Shown: positions 48,797-57,861, counted from the first letter of the stretch. The stretch is DNA of 64,000 nt from Corynebacterium sp. HMSC074A01 (GCF_001831515.1 NZ_KV825628.1:1-64000), one strand, 5' to 3'. Notes: generated by a model not told the origin, from the sequence alone. Program-made: numbers and translations.

Positions 48797-50974
48797 ATGA
48801 CTGAATCTGCAGCGACATCGCAATCCCCCGAAGCCCCGATCGTGTGGCCGGGGTCCGCCTACCCGCTGGGCTCAACCTACGACGGCGCTGGTACCAACTT
48901 TGCCCTCTTTTCTGGCGTAGCCGAGCGCGTCGAGCTGTGCCTGATCGACGACGACGGCGCGGAGACCCGCGTGGAGCTCGAAGAAGTGGACAACCACGTC
49001 TGGCACGGCTACCTGCCCACCGTCAGCCCGGGGCAGCGCTACGGCTACCGCGTGCACGGGCCGTGGGACCCGGCGAACGGCAAACGCTGTGATGCGAACA
49101 AGCTGCTCATCGACCCTTACGCGCGTGCCTTCGACGGCACCTTCGACACGCACAGCTCCCTGTTCTCCTACGACACCACCGCAGATGAGCCCGGCACCGG
49201 CCGCAACGAGGAGGACTCGCTGGGCCACACCATGCTCTCGGTGGTGATCAACCCGTTCTTCGACTGGGGCGATGACCGCAACCCGCGCATCCCGGACGAG
49301 GAGACCGTGATCTACGAGTGCCACGTCAAGGGCATGACGCAGACCCACCCGGAGGTCCCAGAAAACCTGCGCGGCACCTACGCCGGCATGGCACACCCGG
49401 CCGTGGTGGACTACCTCAAGGACCTGGGTGTGACCTCGGTAGAGCTGCTGCCGGTGCACCAGTTCTTCCAGGACGACCGCCTCAAAGAGCTGGGCCTGCG
49501 CAACTACTGGGGCTACAACACCTTCGGCTTCTTCGCACCCGAGCACCACTACGCCTCGAGCTCGAACCCGGGTGACGCGGTCGCCGAGTTCAAGCACATG
49601 GTGCGCGCCTACCACGACGCGGGCATGGAGGTCATCCTGGACGTGGTGTACAACCACACCGCCGAGGGCAACCACTTGGGCCCAACGATCGCCTTCCGCG
49701 GCATTGACAACGAGGCCTACTACCGCCTGGTGGAAGACGACAAGTACCACTACATGGACTACACCGGCACCGGCAACTCCTTTAACGTACGCGACCCGCA
49801 CTCCCTGCAGCTGATCATGGACAGCCTGCGCTACTGGGTCACCGAGATGCACGTCGACGGGTTCCGCTTCGATCTGGCCTCCACGCTCGCGCGCGAGTTC
49901 TCGGACGTGGACCGCCTGGCCACCTTCTTCGACCTGGTGCAGCAGGACCCGGTGGTCAGCCAGGTCAAGCTCATCGCCGAGCCCTGGGACGTGGGCGAGG
50001 GCGGCTACCAGGTGGGCAACTTCCCCGCCCTGTGGAGCGAGTGGAACGGCAAGTACCGCGACACTATGCGCGACTTCTGGCGCGGCGAGCCCTCCACGCT
50101 CGGCGAGTTCGCCTCACGCCTGACCGGCTCCTCGGATCTGTACCAGCACAACGGCCGCCGCCCGACGGCCTCGATCAACTTCATCACCGCCCACGACGGC
50201 TTTACCCTCAACGACCTGGTCAGCTACAACGAGAAGCACAACGAGGCCAACGGCGAGGACAACCGCGACGGCGAGAGCCACAACCGCTCCTGGAACTGCG
50301 GTGTGGAGGGCCCCACGGATGATCCGGAGATCCGCCAACTGCGCGCCCAGCAGCGCCGCAACTTCCTGACCACGCTTCTGCTTTCGCAGGGCACCCCGAT
50401 GATTTCGCACGGCGACGAGTTCGCCCGCACCCAGGGCGGCAACAACAACGTCTACTGCCAGGACAACGAGATCGCGTGGATGAACTGGGACCGTCTGCAG
50501 GAGGCGGACGAGCTCCACGACTTCACCAAACGCCTCATCGCGATCCGCCAGGCCCACCCGGTCTTCCGCCGCCGCCGCTTCCTCTCCGGCGGTGCGCTGG
50601 GCGAGGACGTGCTCGACCGCGAGATCGCGTGGCTGGTCCCGGATGGTCAGCTCATGGAGCAGAAGGACTGGGATTTCGCCTTCGGCAAGGCGCTGATGGT
50701 CTACCTCAACGGCGACGCTATCACCGAGCCGGACGCCCGCGGCCGCCAGGTCACCGACGATTCCTTCGTGTTGATGTTTAACGCCCACTACGAGGACATT
50801 GAGTTCCGCATCCCGCCGCAGAAGTTCGGCGCGAAGTGGGAGGTCCTCATCGACACCACGGAGCCGTTGGGCTACCCGGTCGGCTTCGCCCCGGCGGAGG
50901 CAGAGGGCACCCTGACGGTGCCCGCCCGCTCGACGATCGTGCTCAAGCAGATCGAGCCGCCGGTGATGTCCTAG
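48797..50974 (+). CDS. glgX: Glycogen debranching enzyme
   Basis: Product of 725 residues, GH13 type. An N-terminal CBM48 segment (YPLGSTYDGAGTNFALFS) is followed by the barrel with VVYNHTAEGN, VDGFRFDLASTL (nucleophile Asp), LIAEPWDVG (acid/base Glu) and TAHDGFTLNDL (His, Asp). It cleaves alpha-1,6 branches of phosphorylase-limit glycogen; close relatives (TreX) act in the TreX-TreY-TreZ trehalose route. It pairs functionally with glgP, treY and treZ in this window. Confidence 0.96.
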   Translation: MTESAATSQSPEAPIVWPGSAYPLGSTYDGAGTNFALFSGVAERVELCLIDDDGAETRVELEEVDNHVWHGYLPTVSPGQRYGYRVHGPWDPANGKRCDANKLLIDPYARAFDGTFDTHSSLFSYDTTADEPGTGRNEEDSLGHTMLSVVINPFFDWGDDRNPRIPDEETVIYECHVKGMTQTHPEVPENLRGTYAGMAHPAVVDYLKDLGVTSVELLPVHQFFQDDRLKELGLRNYWGYNTFGFFAPEHHYASSSNPGDAVAEFKHMVRAYHDAGMEVILDVVYNHTAEGNHLGPTIAFRGIDNEAYYRLVEDDKYHYMDYTGTGNSFNVRDPHSLQLIMDSLRYWVTEMHVDGFRFDLASTLAREFSDVDRLATFFDLVQQDPVVSQVKLIAEPWDVGEGGYQVGNFPALWSEWNGKYRDTMRDFWRGEPSTLGEFASRLTGSSDLYQHNGRRPTASINFITAHDGFTLNDLVSYNEKHNEANGEDNRDGESHNRSWNCGVEGPTDDPEIRQLRAQQRRNFLTTLLLSQGTPMISHGDEFARTQGGNNNVYCQDNEIAWMNWDRLQEADELHDFTKRLIAIRQAHPVFRRRRFLSGGALGEDVLDREIAWLVPDGQLMEQKDWDFAFGKALMVYLNGDAITEPDARGRQVTDDSFVLMFNAHYEDIEFRIPPQKFGAKWEVLIDTTEPLGYPVGFAPAEAEGTLTVPARSTIVLKQIEPPVMS

Positions 50975-51053
50975 GGCAACTGCTTATCGACGCCGCGTAG
51001 TCCCCGCTAGACTACCGCCTATACGTGCCCACTGTGATTGGAGAGTTTTCGAC

Positions 51054-52481
51054 GTGATTGCTGCCCACGGCGCCCTGGTATCGGTGACGAACACCGAGGT
51101 GGTGGTCCGCCCCTCCCCGCTGTTCGCCGCCCTTTCCGGTCACAGCGCCGAGCGCAGCGTGGCAATCGACGACATCGCCGAAGTGCACGTGCACGCCGGC
51201 GATGGGGTCAGCGAGTACCGCGTCGAATGCGCGCTGCGCAGCGATTCCGAGCACCCGCTGATGCTGCGTTTCGCTCCCGGTGCGGCGGAGGAGGTCGGCG
51301 AGCTGGTCGAACTGCTCGAGCTGGCACGCCAGGGCAAGGCCCCCGAGGTGGACACGGTTGAAGCCGGCGGGAGTACTGCAGGTGTGCCGGGGCTGAGCTT
51401 TGTCGGCTTCGACGTGGAGACGGCGAACCCGCACTGGGGCTCAATCTGCCAGATCGGCCTGGTCAAGATCGTCGACGGCGAAGAAGTCGAGCGCGCCTCC
51501 TGGCTGTGCCAGCCGCCTGAAGAGTACAACTTCTTCGAGCCGGGCAACGTGGCCATCCACGGGATCCGCGCCGAGGATGTTGCCGACGCCCCCGGCGTGC
51601 GCGACCGCATCGACGAGCTGGTCGACTTTGTGGGCGACCTGCCACTCGTGGCGCACAACGCCCAGTTCGACGCCTCCGCGCTGCATTCGGCGTGCATCGC
51701 TACCGGCCGCGAGGTGCCCCCACTGGTGTTTGCGTGTACGCTCGCCCAAGCCCGCGCCAAGAAGCTCGGCGTGCGCAACCACCGCTTGCCGACGCTCGCG
51801 GAACACTTCGGCACCCCACTGGACAATCACCACGACGCCTGCGCTGATGCGGCGGCGTGCGCTGGCATCATGCTCGGCTTGGTCCGCGAGGCGGGCTACA
51901 CCGGTTCGCTGATGGGCTTTGTCCACGATTCCGGGTTCGCCATGGGCACCATCGAGCAGGCGAAGGTCTCGCCGGTGGTGCGCGACCGTTCCGGTGAGAA
52001 GCGTGCACTGCAGGCCGAGCGCTTCGCCGAGGGCGGGGCGCGCACGGTGGTCGAGGCCGCTGCGGCTCCCCGGGGTAGTAACCAGGCGGGGCCGCAGCGT
52101 CGAGAAGCGGGCGCTTCTCGCGGCGAGTCTGCGCAGCGCAGGCCCGCGCCCTGGCAGTCCGTGGCCACCCCGGATACCGTGCCGGAGCCGAACCCGGACG
52201 CGAGCCCGGACTCTGCTCTGTTTGGCGAGCACGTCACGCTCACCGGCGAATTCGAGCCCTTTGACAAGGGCACGCTGTGGAATGGCATCGCCGAGCTCGG
52301 CGGCCAGGTGGGCAAGAACGTGACGAAGAAGACGACCATTCTGGTGGTCGGCGCGTGGAACTCGGTGACCTCGAAGGAAAAGCGCGCCAACGAGCTCAAC
52401 GAGAAGGGCCAGGGCATCCAGATCTGGCAGGCAGACAAACTGCTCAATGTGCTGGGTCTGGACGAAACCCCGCCGTTTTAG
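51054..52481 (+). CDS. DnaQ-like 3'-5' exonuclease with C-terminal BRCT domain
   Basis: Product of 475 residues in three parts: an N-terminal beta-rich domain (about 1-100), a DEDDh exonuclease domain (about 115-285) with FVGFDVETAN, VAHNAQFDASAL and HHDACADAAACAG, and a C-terminal BRCT domain (about 385-470, HVTLTGEFEPFDKG ... TKKTTILVVG), joined by a disordered, charged linker. A role in DNA proofreading or repair is inferred. GTG start at 51054, with GGAGAG upstream. Confidence 0.9.
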   Translation: MIAAHGALVSVTNTEVVVRPSPLFAALSGHSAERSVAIDDIAEVHVHAGDGVSEYRVECALRSDSEHPLMLRFAPGAAEEVGELVELLELARQGKAPEVDTVEAGGSTAGVPGLSFVGFDVETANPHWGSICQIGLVKIVDGEEVERASWLCQPPEEYNFFEPGNVAIHGIRAEDVADAPGVRDRIDELVDFVGDLPLVAHNAQFDASALHSACIATGREVPPLVFACTLAQARAKKLGVRNHRLPTLAEHFGTPLDNHHDACADAAACAGIMLGLVREAGYTGSLMGFVHDSGFAMGTIEQAKVSPVVRDRSGEKRALQAERFAEGGARTVVEAAAAPRGSNQAGPQRREAGASRGESAQRRPAPWQSVATPDTVPEPNPDASPDSALFGEHVTLTGEFEPFDKGTLWNGIAELGGQVGKNVTKKTTILVVGAWNSVTSKEKRANELNEKGQGIQIWQADKLLNVLGLDETPPF

Positions 52482-52483
52482 GA

Positions 52484-52543
52484 CCGGTTTTGCGGGCGCG
52501 AGAAAATTTCTTGCCCGCGGAGGGAACCGGAGCCACTTTGGCT
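52484..52543. other. Compact double-hairpin element after the exonuclease gene
   Basis: Three nested helices, CCGGTT/AACCGG (52484-52489 with 52525-52530), GCGGGC/GCCCGC (52492-52497 with 52513-52518) and AGAAA/TTTCT (52501-52511), form one long hairpin. AGCCA/TGGCT (52531-52543) abuts it. No T-run follows. It fills the gap between the exonuclease stop and the next start and may be a structured leader or a terminator. Confidence 0.5.
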
Positions 52544-52557
52544 GCGTCTAACTATGT

Positions 52558-53166
52558 ATGACGCATTCCACCACCACTCTGTCTCCTGCCCACCGACCAA
52601 CGCTGAAGGCTCCCGCTGTGATTCCACGGCTCGCGTGGCGCGACGAGCGCTACGGCACGGGCCCCTACGCCTGGATCACCGCGGGCCTGAACACCTCGAC
52701 CGCCTATGTGCGCCTGTCGCGCGGACTCGCCTGCGTCTTTGATACGAAGGAGCACGGCGCGCTGTCCCACCAGCAGGTGGGCCACTTAGGCTTTAACGAA
52801 CACCAGCTGTGGAACGCCGTAGGCGCGCACCTGGCGGGCCTGGCCGATACCTTCTGGGTGCGCCCCGCCTTGGGCAGTGATCCTGGGCAGCTGCTGAAAG
52901 GTGTCGAGGTCCAAGCGCGCGGGCACACCGCCGCGGGCTGGCTCGCCCACCCGCAGTCCTTCCAGAAGCTTCACCAGCACCTGGTTGCCACGCTGCGCCC
53001 GCGCCACGAGCTGACCTACTACGTGGGCGATGGCGACACGCTTTTTGCCTTCGATGCGACCGCGCGCCAGGTCGCGCAAACGCTGGGCTGGGATCGCCTC
53101 ATGCGCTACTCGCTCGGGTTTCCGCTGCTGGCCGTGCCGCCCCGGACCCCGATGCGTTTTACCTAG
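52558..53166 (+). CDS. Conserved protein of unknown function
   Basis: Product of 202 residues, MTHSTTTLSPAHRPTLKAPAV onward, with no signal peptide or membrane helix. The middle is rich in His, Trp and Gly (HGALSHQQVGHLGFNEHQLWNAVGAHL; AGWLAHPQSFQKLHQHL). It might be a small enzyme or binding fold; no family is recognised. It lies 76 bp after the exonuclease gene and 101 bp before treY. There is no clear ribosome site; the ATG at 52558 follows the hairpin element. Confidence 0.65.
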   Translation: MTHSTTTLSPAHRPTLKAPAVIPRLAWRDERYGTGPYAWITAGLNTSTAYVRLSRGLACVFDTKEHGALSHQQVGHLGFNEHQLWNAVGAHLAGLADTFWVRPALGSDPGQLLKGVEVQARGHTAAGWLAHPQSFQKLHQHLVATLRPRHELTYYVGDGDTLFAFDATARQVAQTLGWDRLMRYSLGFPLLAVPPRTPMRFT

Positions 53167-53190
53167 TCCCCGGTTGTTCGCCCCGCTTTT

Positions 53191-53205
53191 CACTACAGTG
53201 TAGTG
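53191..53205. promoter_or_regulatory. 15-bp palindrome upstream of treY, candidate operator
   Basis: CACTACAGTGTAGTG is a perfect inverted repeat (7-bp arms, central G). It covers a -10-like TACAGT 68 bp before the treY start, the place expected for a repressor site. The regulator is unknown. Confidence 0.55.
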
Positions 53206-53267
53206 GGGTGTACTGGCACCGCGGAGGTGCCGCGAGACAAGCAAGCCCGCACAAGGAGCGAGACGTC

Positions 53268-55829
53268 ATGCGTCAACCGATCACTTCCACCTACCGCTTG
53301 CAGCTGCGCGGACCCGGCGCGGATCCCTCCGGGCGCGCCTTCGGTTTCGCCGAGGCCGCCGAGCTCATCCCTTACCTGCGCACGCTCGGGATCTCGCACC
53401 TGTACCTCTCCCCCATCTTTACGGCCATGCCGGATTCCAACCACGGCTACGACGTGCTGGATCCCACCGAGGTCAACCCGCAGCTCGGCGGCATCGAAGG
53501 ACTGCGCGCGCTCGCGTCCGCGGCCAAGGAGGCGGGCTTGGGGCTGATCGCCGATCTCGTGCCCAACCACGTCGGCGTGGAGGTGCCGCGCTACAACCGG
53601 TGGTGGTGGGACGTGCTCAAGCGCGGCCAGGACTCCGAGTACGCCTCTTTCTTTGATATCGACTGGCACGAGGACAACGGCGCGGGTGGCAAGCTGGGCA
53701 TGCCGGTGCTGGGCAAGGAGGGCGACGAGGCGCAGCTGCGCCTTGTCCACCTGCCCGCCGAAGAGTTCCCGGCAGGCCTTGCGCCCGAGGGCGAGGACGT
53801 GCTTGCCTACTTTGACAACTACTTCCCGCTCGCCCCTGGCTCCTACGACAGCTTGGAGGACGACCCGCAACAGGTCTACGACCGCCAGGCCTACCGCCTG
53901 ATGTTCTGGCGCGACGGAGTGATCTCCTACCGGCGTTTCTTCTCAGTCAACGGGCTCGCCGGGGTGCGCCAGGAGGACCCGCTGGTGTTCGAGCACACGC
54001 ACCGACTGCTGCGCCAGCTCATCGCGGAGGACCTTCTCGACGGGGTGCGCGTCGACCACCCGGACGGGCTCACCGACCCCTTCGGCTATCTCTCCCGACT
54101 TCGCGATCTCGTCGGGCCAGACCGCTGGCTGGTGGTGGAGAAGATCCTCGAGGTCGACGAGCCGCTGGACCCGCGCCTGCGCGTCGACGGCACCACGGGC
54201 TACGACGCGATGCGCGAGCTCGACGGCATCTTCCTCAACCGTTCCGCCGAGGACACACTCAGCATGCTGGCGCTGCAGCAGTCCGGCTCCACCTGGAATG
54301 ACGAAGCGATCGCCGCGAGCGCGCAGCAGCTCAAGCGCGACGTCGCCAGCTCCGAGCTCGCCGCAGAAATCCGCCGCCTCGTGCGTGCAATCCGGCGCGA
54401 TAACTTCTCCGCGGCCTCTGCAGCGACAGCAGAGTCCGCGACCGCGGACTCAGATACCCGGGATACCGTCTCGGACGAGGAACTGGCCGCCACCGTCATC
54501 GAGCTCGTCGCCGCCATGCCCGTCTACCGCGCGGACTACCGCTCGCTGTCCCGCATCACCTCCACCGTGATCGCGGAGATGTCCAAACGTTTCCCCTCGC
54601 GCCGGGGCGCGCTCGACCTCATCTCCTCGGCCTTCCTCGCCTCCGGGGAAGCAAAGAACCGGTTTGCCCAAGTCTGCGGCGCTGTGATGGCCAAGGGCGT
54701 GGAGGACACCCTCTTCTACCGCGCCAGCCGACTCGTCGCCCTGCAGGAGGTCGGCGGCGCACCGGGTCGCTTCGGGGTGGGAGCAGCCGAGTTCCACCTG
54801 CTGCAGCACGAGCGGGCCAGCCTCTGGCCGCAGGCGATGACCTCGCTGTCCACGCACGACACCAAGCGCAGCGAGGACACCCGCGCCCGCATGCTCGAGC
54901 TTGCGGAGGTCGCCAACGATTTCGCCGAGCTGGTGCGCCAGGTCACGGCGATGGTTCCGCCGCCGGACGCCGCCACGGGCCACTTCCTGCTGCAGAACAT
55001 CCTCGGGGTCTGGCCCTACAACGGGGAGATTACCGACGCGCTGCAAGCACGCCTGCACGCCTATGCGCTGAAGGCGGTGCGCGAAGCCGCGCTGCACACC
55101 ACCTGGTTTGATCAGAACGAGCGCTACGAAAATCGCATCATCGACTGGGTCGATGCCGTGCTCTACGGCCCCGCGGCAGCCAAGCTCACTGAGTTTGTCC
55201 AGCAGCTGCACCCGGGCGCGGTGCAGGTGAGCCTGGGCAGGAAACTGCTGCAGCTGGTGGGCCCGGGCATCCCAGATACCTACCAGGGCCAGGAGTTCAT
55301 GCAGCTCACACTGGTGGACCCGGACAACCGCGCGTTTGTGGACTACACCGCCAGGACCCAGGCGCTGCAGCAGTACGACGAGGCGCGCGCAGAAACCGAC
55401 TTCTCGCTCGCACGTTTCCTCTACGGCGACCGTGAGCCCTCGCCGGAGGCGCTTGCCGACGCCGCCGACTGGGCCAAGCAGTGCGTCACCGCCGAAGGAC
55501 TGCGCCTGCGCAAGGAGCTGGCCGAGGTCTTCCAATCCGGCACCTACCGCGCCGTGTTCGCCACCGGCGAGGCAAAACACCACCTCGTCGGCATGGCGCG
55601 CGGGCATGCAGGCGGCGAAGCACCAGAGAACACCGAGGTCATCGGCCTTGCCACCCGCGAGCCGCTCAAGCTTGCCCGCACCGGCGGGGGGGGTGAGACT
55701 TCCGTGGCACTGCCGCCCGGGGTGTGGGTCGACCGGATGACCGGCACCACGCATTCAGGTACTGCGGAGGTCGCGCAACTTTTCGCCACGCTGCCGGTCG
55801 CGCTGTTGGTGCGCGCCGAAAGGGACTAA
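53268..55829 (+). CDS. treY: Maltooligosyltrehalose synthase
   Basis: Product of 853 residues, GH13 type. MRQPITSTYRLQLRG is the usual N-terminus, then SPIFTAMPDSNHGYDVLDP, VPNHVGVE, LLDGVRVDHPDGLTDP (nucleophile Asp), VVEKILEVDE (acid/base Glu) and STHDTKRSED. It turns the reducing end of maltooligosaccharides into a trehalose unit, which TreZ then releases; trehalose is needed for mycolate transfer. The start at 53268 has AAGGAG upstream; a longer frame is not supported. relS follows 23 bp later. Confidence 0.96.
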   Translation: MRQPITSTYRLQLRGPGADPSGRAFGFAEAAELIPYLRTLGISHLYLSPIFTAMPDSNHGYDVLDPTEVNPQLGGIEGLRALASAAKEAGLGLIADLVPNHVGVEVPRYNRWWWDVLKRGQDSEYASFFDIDWHEDNGAGGKLGMPVLGKEGDEAQLRLVHLPAEEFPAGLAPEGEDVLAYFDNYFPLAPGSYDSLEDDPQQVYDRQAYRLMFWRDGVISYRRFFSVNGLAGVRQEDPLVFEHTHRLLRQLIAEDLLDGVRVDHPDGLTDPFGYLSRLRDLVGPDRWLVVEKILEVDEPLDPRLRVDGTTGYDAMRELDGIFLNRSAEDTLSMLALQQSGSTWNDEAIAASAQQLKRDVASSELAAEIRRLVRAIRRDNFSAASAATAESATADSDTRDTVSDEELAATVIELVAAMPVYRADYRSLSRITSTVIAEMSKRFPSRRGALDLISSAFLASGEAKNRFAQVCGAVMAKGVEDTLFYRASRLVALQEVGGAPGRFGVGAAEFHLLQHERASLWPQAMTSLSTHDTKRSEDTRARMLELAEVANDFAELVRQVTAMVPPPDAATGHFLLQNILGVWPYNGEITDALQARLHAYALKAVREAALHTTWFDQNERYENRIIDWVDAVLYGPAAAKLTEFVQQLHPGAVQVSLGRKLLQLVGPGIPDTYQGQEFMQLTLVDPDNRAFVDYTARTQALQQYDEARAETDFSLARFLYGDREPSPEALADAADWAKQCVTAEGLRLRKELAEVFQSGTYRAVFATGEAKHHLVGMARGHAGGEAPENTEVIGLATREPLKLARTGGGGETSVALPPGVWVDRMTGTTHSGTAEVAQLFATLPVALLVRAERD

Positions 55830-55836
55830 GGGCGAG

Positions 55837-55842
55837 TATGCT
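55837..55842 (+). promoter_or_regulatory. -10 hexamer of relS
   Basis: TATGCT lies ten bases before the ATG at 55853; a very short or absent leader is implied. Confidence 0.4.
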
Positions 55843-55852
55843 GTAGCCTCTG

Positions 55853-56929
55853 ATGGCTAAGGATCGAGAAAAGCGGCAAGGGGCGGATGGTGCCGCGTCG
55901 AAAAGCACAAAAAGCTCGAAGGGCTCGAAGCAGAAGGTGCCCGACGCGACCATCGCCAGCCTCGGCAACACCTACTTCACCTGGGTGAATGCCCACGAAG
56001 ACGCGGCGACGACGTTCCGCCACGCGCTGCACGAGCTGATGCGCGACGCCGCGGTGAACTTTGATCGCGTCGACGCACGCATAAAAACGTGGCCCTCGCT
56101 GAAAGAGAAAGCTCGCAAGATTCGCGACGGCAAGCCGGTGTACCCGGATCCGTGGAACGACATTAAAGACATCATCGGCACCCGAATTACCGTGCTGCAC
56201 TCCACCGAGATCCCAGCGGTGCAGCGGCTGCTTGCCGAGGAGTTCGAGGTGCTGCGCAGCGTGGACAAGGCCGAGGAGACGCGCGTGGCCGGCGGGTTCG
56301 GCTACGGCTCGCACCACCTCGTGCTGCGCGTGCAGGAAACTTCCGAGGGGCTGGAAGACTACGTGGGCCAAGCCTTCGAGGTGCAGATCCGAACGGTGCT
56401 GCAGCACGCGTGGGCCGAGTTTGAGCACGACGTGCGCTACAAGCGCTCCGCGGGCGAAGTCGACCCGCAGGTGGATCGCGCCTTCACCCTGGCCGCCGGG
56501 CTCATCGAGCTGGCGGACCAGCAGTTCGACCAAATCGCGGGCCTGACCGATCTGCAGCCCGGCGGAACGACCGACGAGGACTCACAGATCGCCCCGGAGA
56601 CCCTGCCCGGCATTCTGACCATGCTGCTGGGCTCGCGCTACCCGCTCTCGCGCGCGGGCGATTACCGCTTCCTCAACGAGCTGCTGCGCGCGCACGGGCT
56701 CGAGCGGGTCTCGCAGGTCGCGGAGCTGATCAACCCCGCAGATCTCGAGGCCGTGTCCAACAGCCTGGCCTACACCTTCGTGCCCGGGCAGGTGCGGCTT
56801 GTCGACGACCTGCTACTCAACCGCTACGGCACCGACCACATCGAACGCACCTGGGACTCCGGTAACCGGCCGAAAGTACGCAAGGTGCGCCTGACCCGGC
56901 GTTTGGAGCAGTTACGCTCGGCGGGTTAG
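55853..56929 (+). CDS. relS: Small alarmone synthetase (RelA/SpoT domain)
   Basis: Product of 358 residues. After a Lys/Ser-rich N-terminal tail (1-30) comes a RelA/SpoT synthetase domain (about 35-230), with WNDIKDIIGTRITVLHS and FEVQIRTVLQHAWAEFEHDVRYK. There is no HD hydrolase domain, so it can make but not degrade (p)ppGpp or pGpp. About 125 C-terminal residues of unknown fold follow. The position after treY matches C. glutamicum RelS as I recall. A TATGCT hexamer lies ten bases before the ATG. Confidence 0.9.
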   Translation: MAKDREKRQGADGAASKSTKSSKGSKQKVPDATIASLGNTYFTWVNAHEDAATTFRHALHELMRDAAVNFDRVDARIKTWPSLKEKARKIRDGKPVYPDPWNDIKDIIGTRITVLHSTEIPAVQRLLAEEFEVLRSVDKAEETRVAGGFGYGSHHLVLRVQETSEGLEDYVGQAFEVQIRTVLQHAWAEFEHDVRYKRSAGEVDPQVDRAFTLAAGLIELADQQFDQIAGLTDLQPGGTTDEDSQIAPETLPGILTMLLGSRYPLSRAGDYRFLNELLRAHGLERVSQVAELINPADLEAVSNSLAYTFVPGQVRLVDDLLLNRYGTDHIERTWDSGNRPKVRKVRLTRRLEQLRSAG

Positions 56930-56935
56930 GGCTGT

Positions 56936-57319
56936 CTAGCGCCGTCGGCCGAGGAGGCGGTCGGTCTCGCGACGCTCTTTCTTCGTCGGCCGCCCCGCGC
57001 CCCGGTCGCGCTTCGGCATGCTAGCGAAGATGTCCATCGGCGGGGGCGGCGGCGAGTGGTCCACGTAGCACTGCTTCGCGACCGGCGCGCCCACCCGCTT
57101 GCGCACCGTCGCGGTGACCTCCAGGTCCCGGTAGCGGTGGTCCTTCCACACCCGCACCTCATCGCCCGGCACCACCTGGGCGGCAGGCTTGACCGACTGG
57201 CCGTTGAGCTTCACGTGCCCGGCGCGCACTGCTTCGGCGGCCAACGTGCGGGTTTTAAAGATGCGAACGGCCCACAGCCAGGCGTCGATCCGCACCGCTT
57301 TCCCGTCGGGCTGGGTCAT
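56936..57319 (-). CDS. S4-domain RNA-binding protein (Hsp15-like)
   Basis: Product of 127 residues. Residues 8-65 are an S4 domain (VRIDAWLWAVRIFKTRTLAAEAVRAGHVKLNG). Hsp15-type proteins bind stalled 50S subunits carrying nascent tRNA. The C-terminal 40 residues are Pro- and Arg-rich. The ATG directly follows the stop of the small membrane protein gene, so the two are coupled. Confidence 0.87.
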   Translation of the reverse strand: MTQPDGKAVRIDAWLWAVRIFKTRTLAAEAVRAGHVKLNGQSVKPAAQVVPGDEVRVWKDHRYRDLEVTATVRKRVGAPVAKQCYVDHSPPPPPMDIFASMPKRDRGAGRPTKKERRETDRLLGRRR

Positions 57320-57553
57320 CTAGTACACGTCTTTGTGGTTGACGATCTTCTGTACCTTCATCCAGTTGCCCACACCGCCAACCACGGCCACGACCAGGCC
57401 GAGGGCCAGAATGGCCCAGGAGCTGAAGATAAGTCCGAGTGCGATGCCGCCGACGACACCGCCGCCGGCCCACAACACGGCGTTGCGGCTATAGGTGCGC
57501 ACCGCCTGCTTGCGGCGTTCGATCGGATTATTGGGGCGTGGCTGCATCGTCAT
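57320..57553 (-). CDS. Small two-helix membrane protein
   Basis: Product of 77 residues with a basic N-terminal segment (NNPIERRKQAVRTYSR), two hydrophobic helices (about 25-43 and 46-63) and a short polar end. No family was assigned. The start at 57553 lies seven bases after a TAGACT hexamer; the stop abuts the S4 gene ATG. Confidence 0.75.
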   Translation of the reverse strand: MTMQPRPNNPIERRKQAVRTYSRNAVLWAGGGVVGGIALGLIFSSWAILALGLVVAVVGGVGNWMKVQKIVNHKDVY

Positions 57554-57560
57554 GCTGCAT

Positions 57561-57566
57561 AGTCTA
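57561..57566 (-). promoter_or_regulatory. -10 hexamer of the small membrane protein gene (leaderless)
   Basis: TAGACT on the minus strand, seven bases before the ATG. Confidence 0.45.
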
Positions 57567-57630
57567 GCGCCTCCGTGGTTTCGGTTCCCTAGCGTCCCGC
57601 GGTGAACGCGCCGGGGCCGTGCGAACTCGT

Positions 57631-57666
57631 GGTACCAACCGGGGTACCAACCGGAGTGCCAAACGG
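57631..57666. repeat. Three 12-bp units running into the locus 3 array
   Basis: GGTACCAACCGG occurs twice head to tail, followed by AGTGCCAAACGG, whose last bases are the start of the first palindrome. Confidence 0.65.
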
Positions 57667-57818
57667 AGCTAGCTCCATCTAGCGCAGCGCCGCCCCTAAA
57701 ACCCCAGGTCGCGTTCTCCTCGGAGACACAAACGGAGCTAGCTCCATTTGGGCCCTACCAGGCCGCAAAAACCCAGGTCGCCAACACACGTCGCATGCAA
57801 ACGGAGCTAGCTCCATTG
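57661..57818 (+). repeat. 69-bp palindrome array, locus 3 (three palindromes, two cores)
   Basis: Palindromes lie at 57661-57680, 57730-57749 and 57799-57818 (all AAACGG on the left arm; the first and last have one further change each), exactly 69 bp apart. Cores at 57687-57713 and 57756-57782 keep AAAA at unit positions 38-41 and CCAGGTCGC at 44-52, as at locus 2. The first core also keeps GCGCCG at 27-32. Confidence 0.9.
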
Positions 57819-57861
57819 AGGAGGCTGCGGAAACTGCAAGCCCCGGCGACCACACGCGCCG

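Larger units (their letters stand above)
57554..57861. other. 308-bp spacer holding repeats only
   Basis: No gene is supported. It contains the small membrane protein promoter, a short 12-bp repeat run (57631-57666), the three-palindrome array of locus 3, and about 40 bp before the YigZ stop. Confidence 0.7.
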
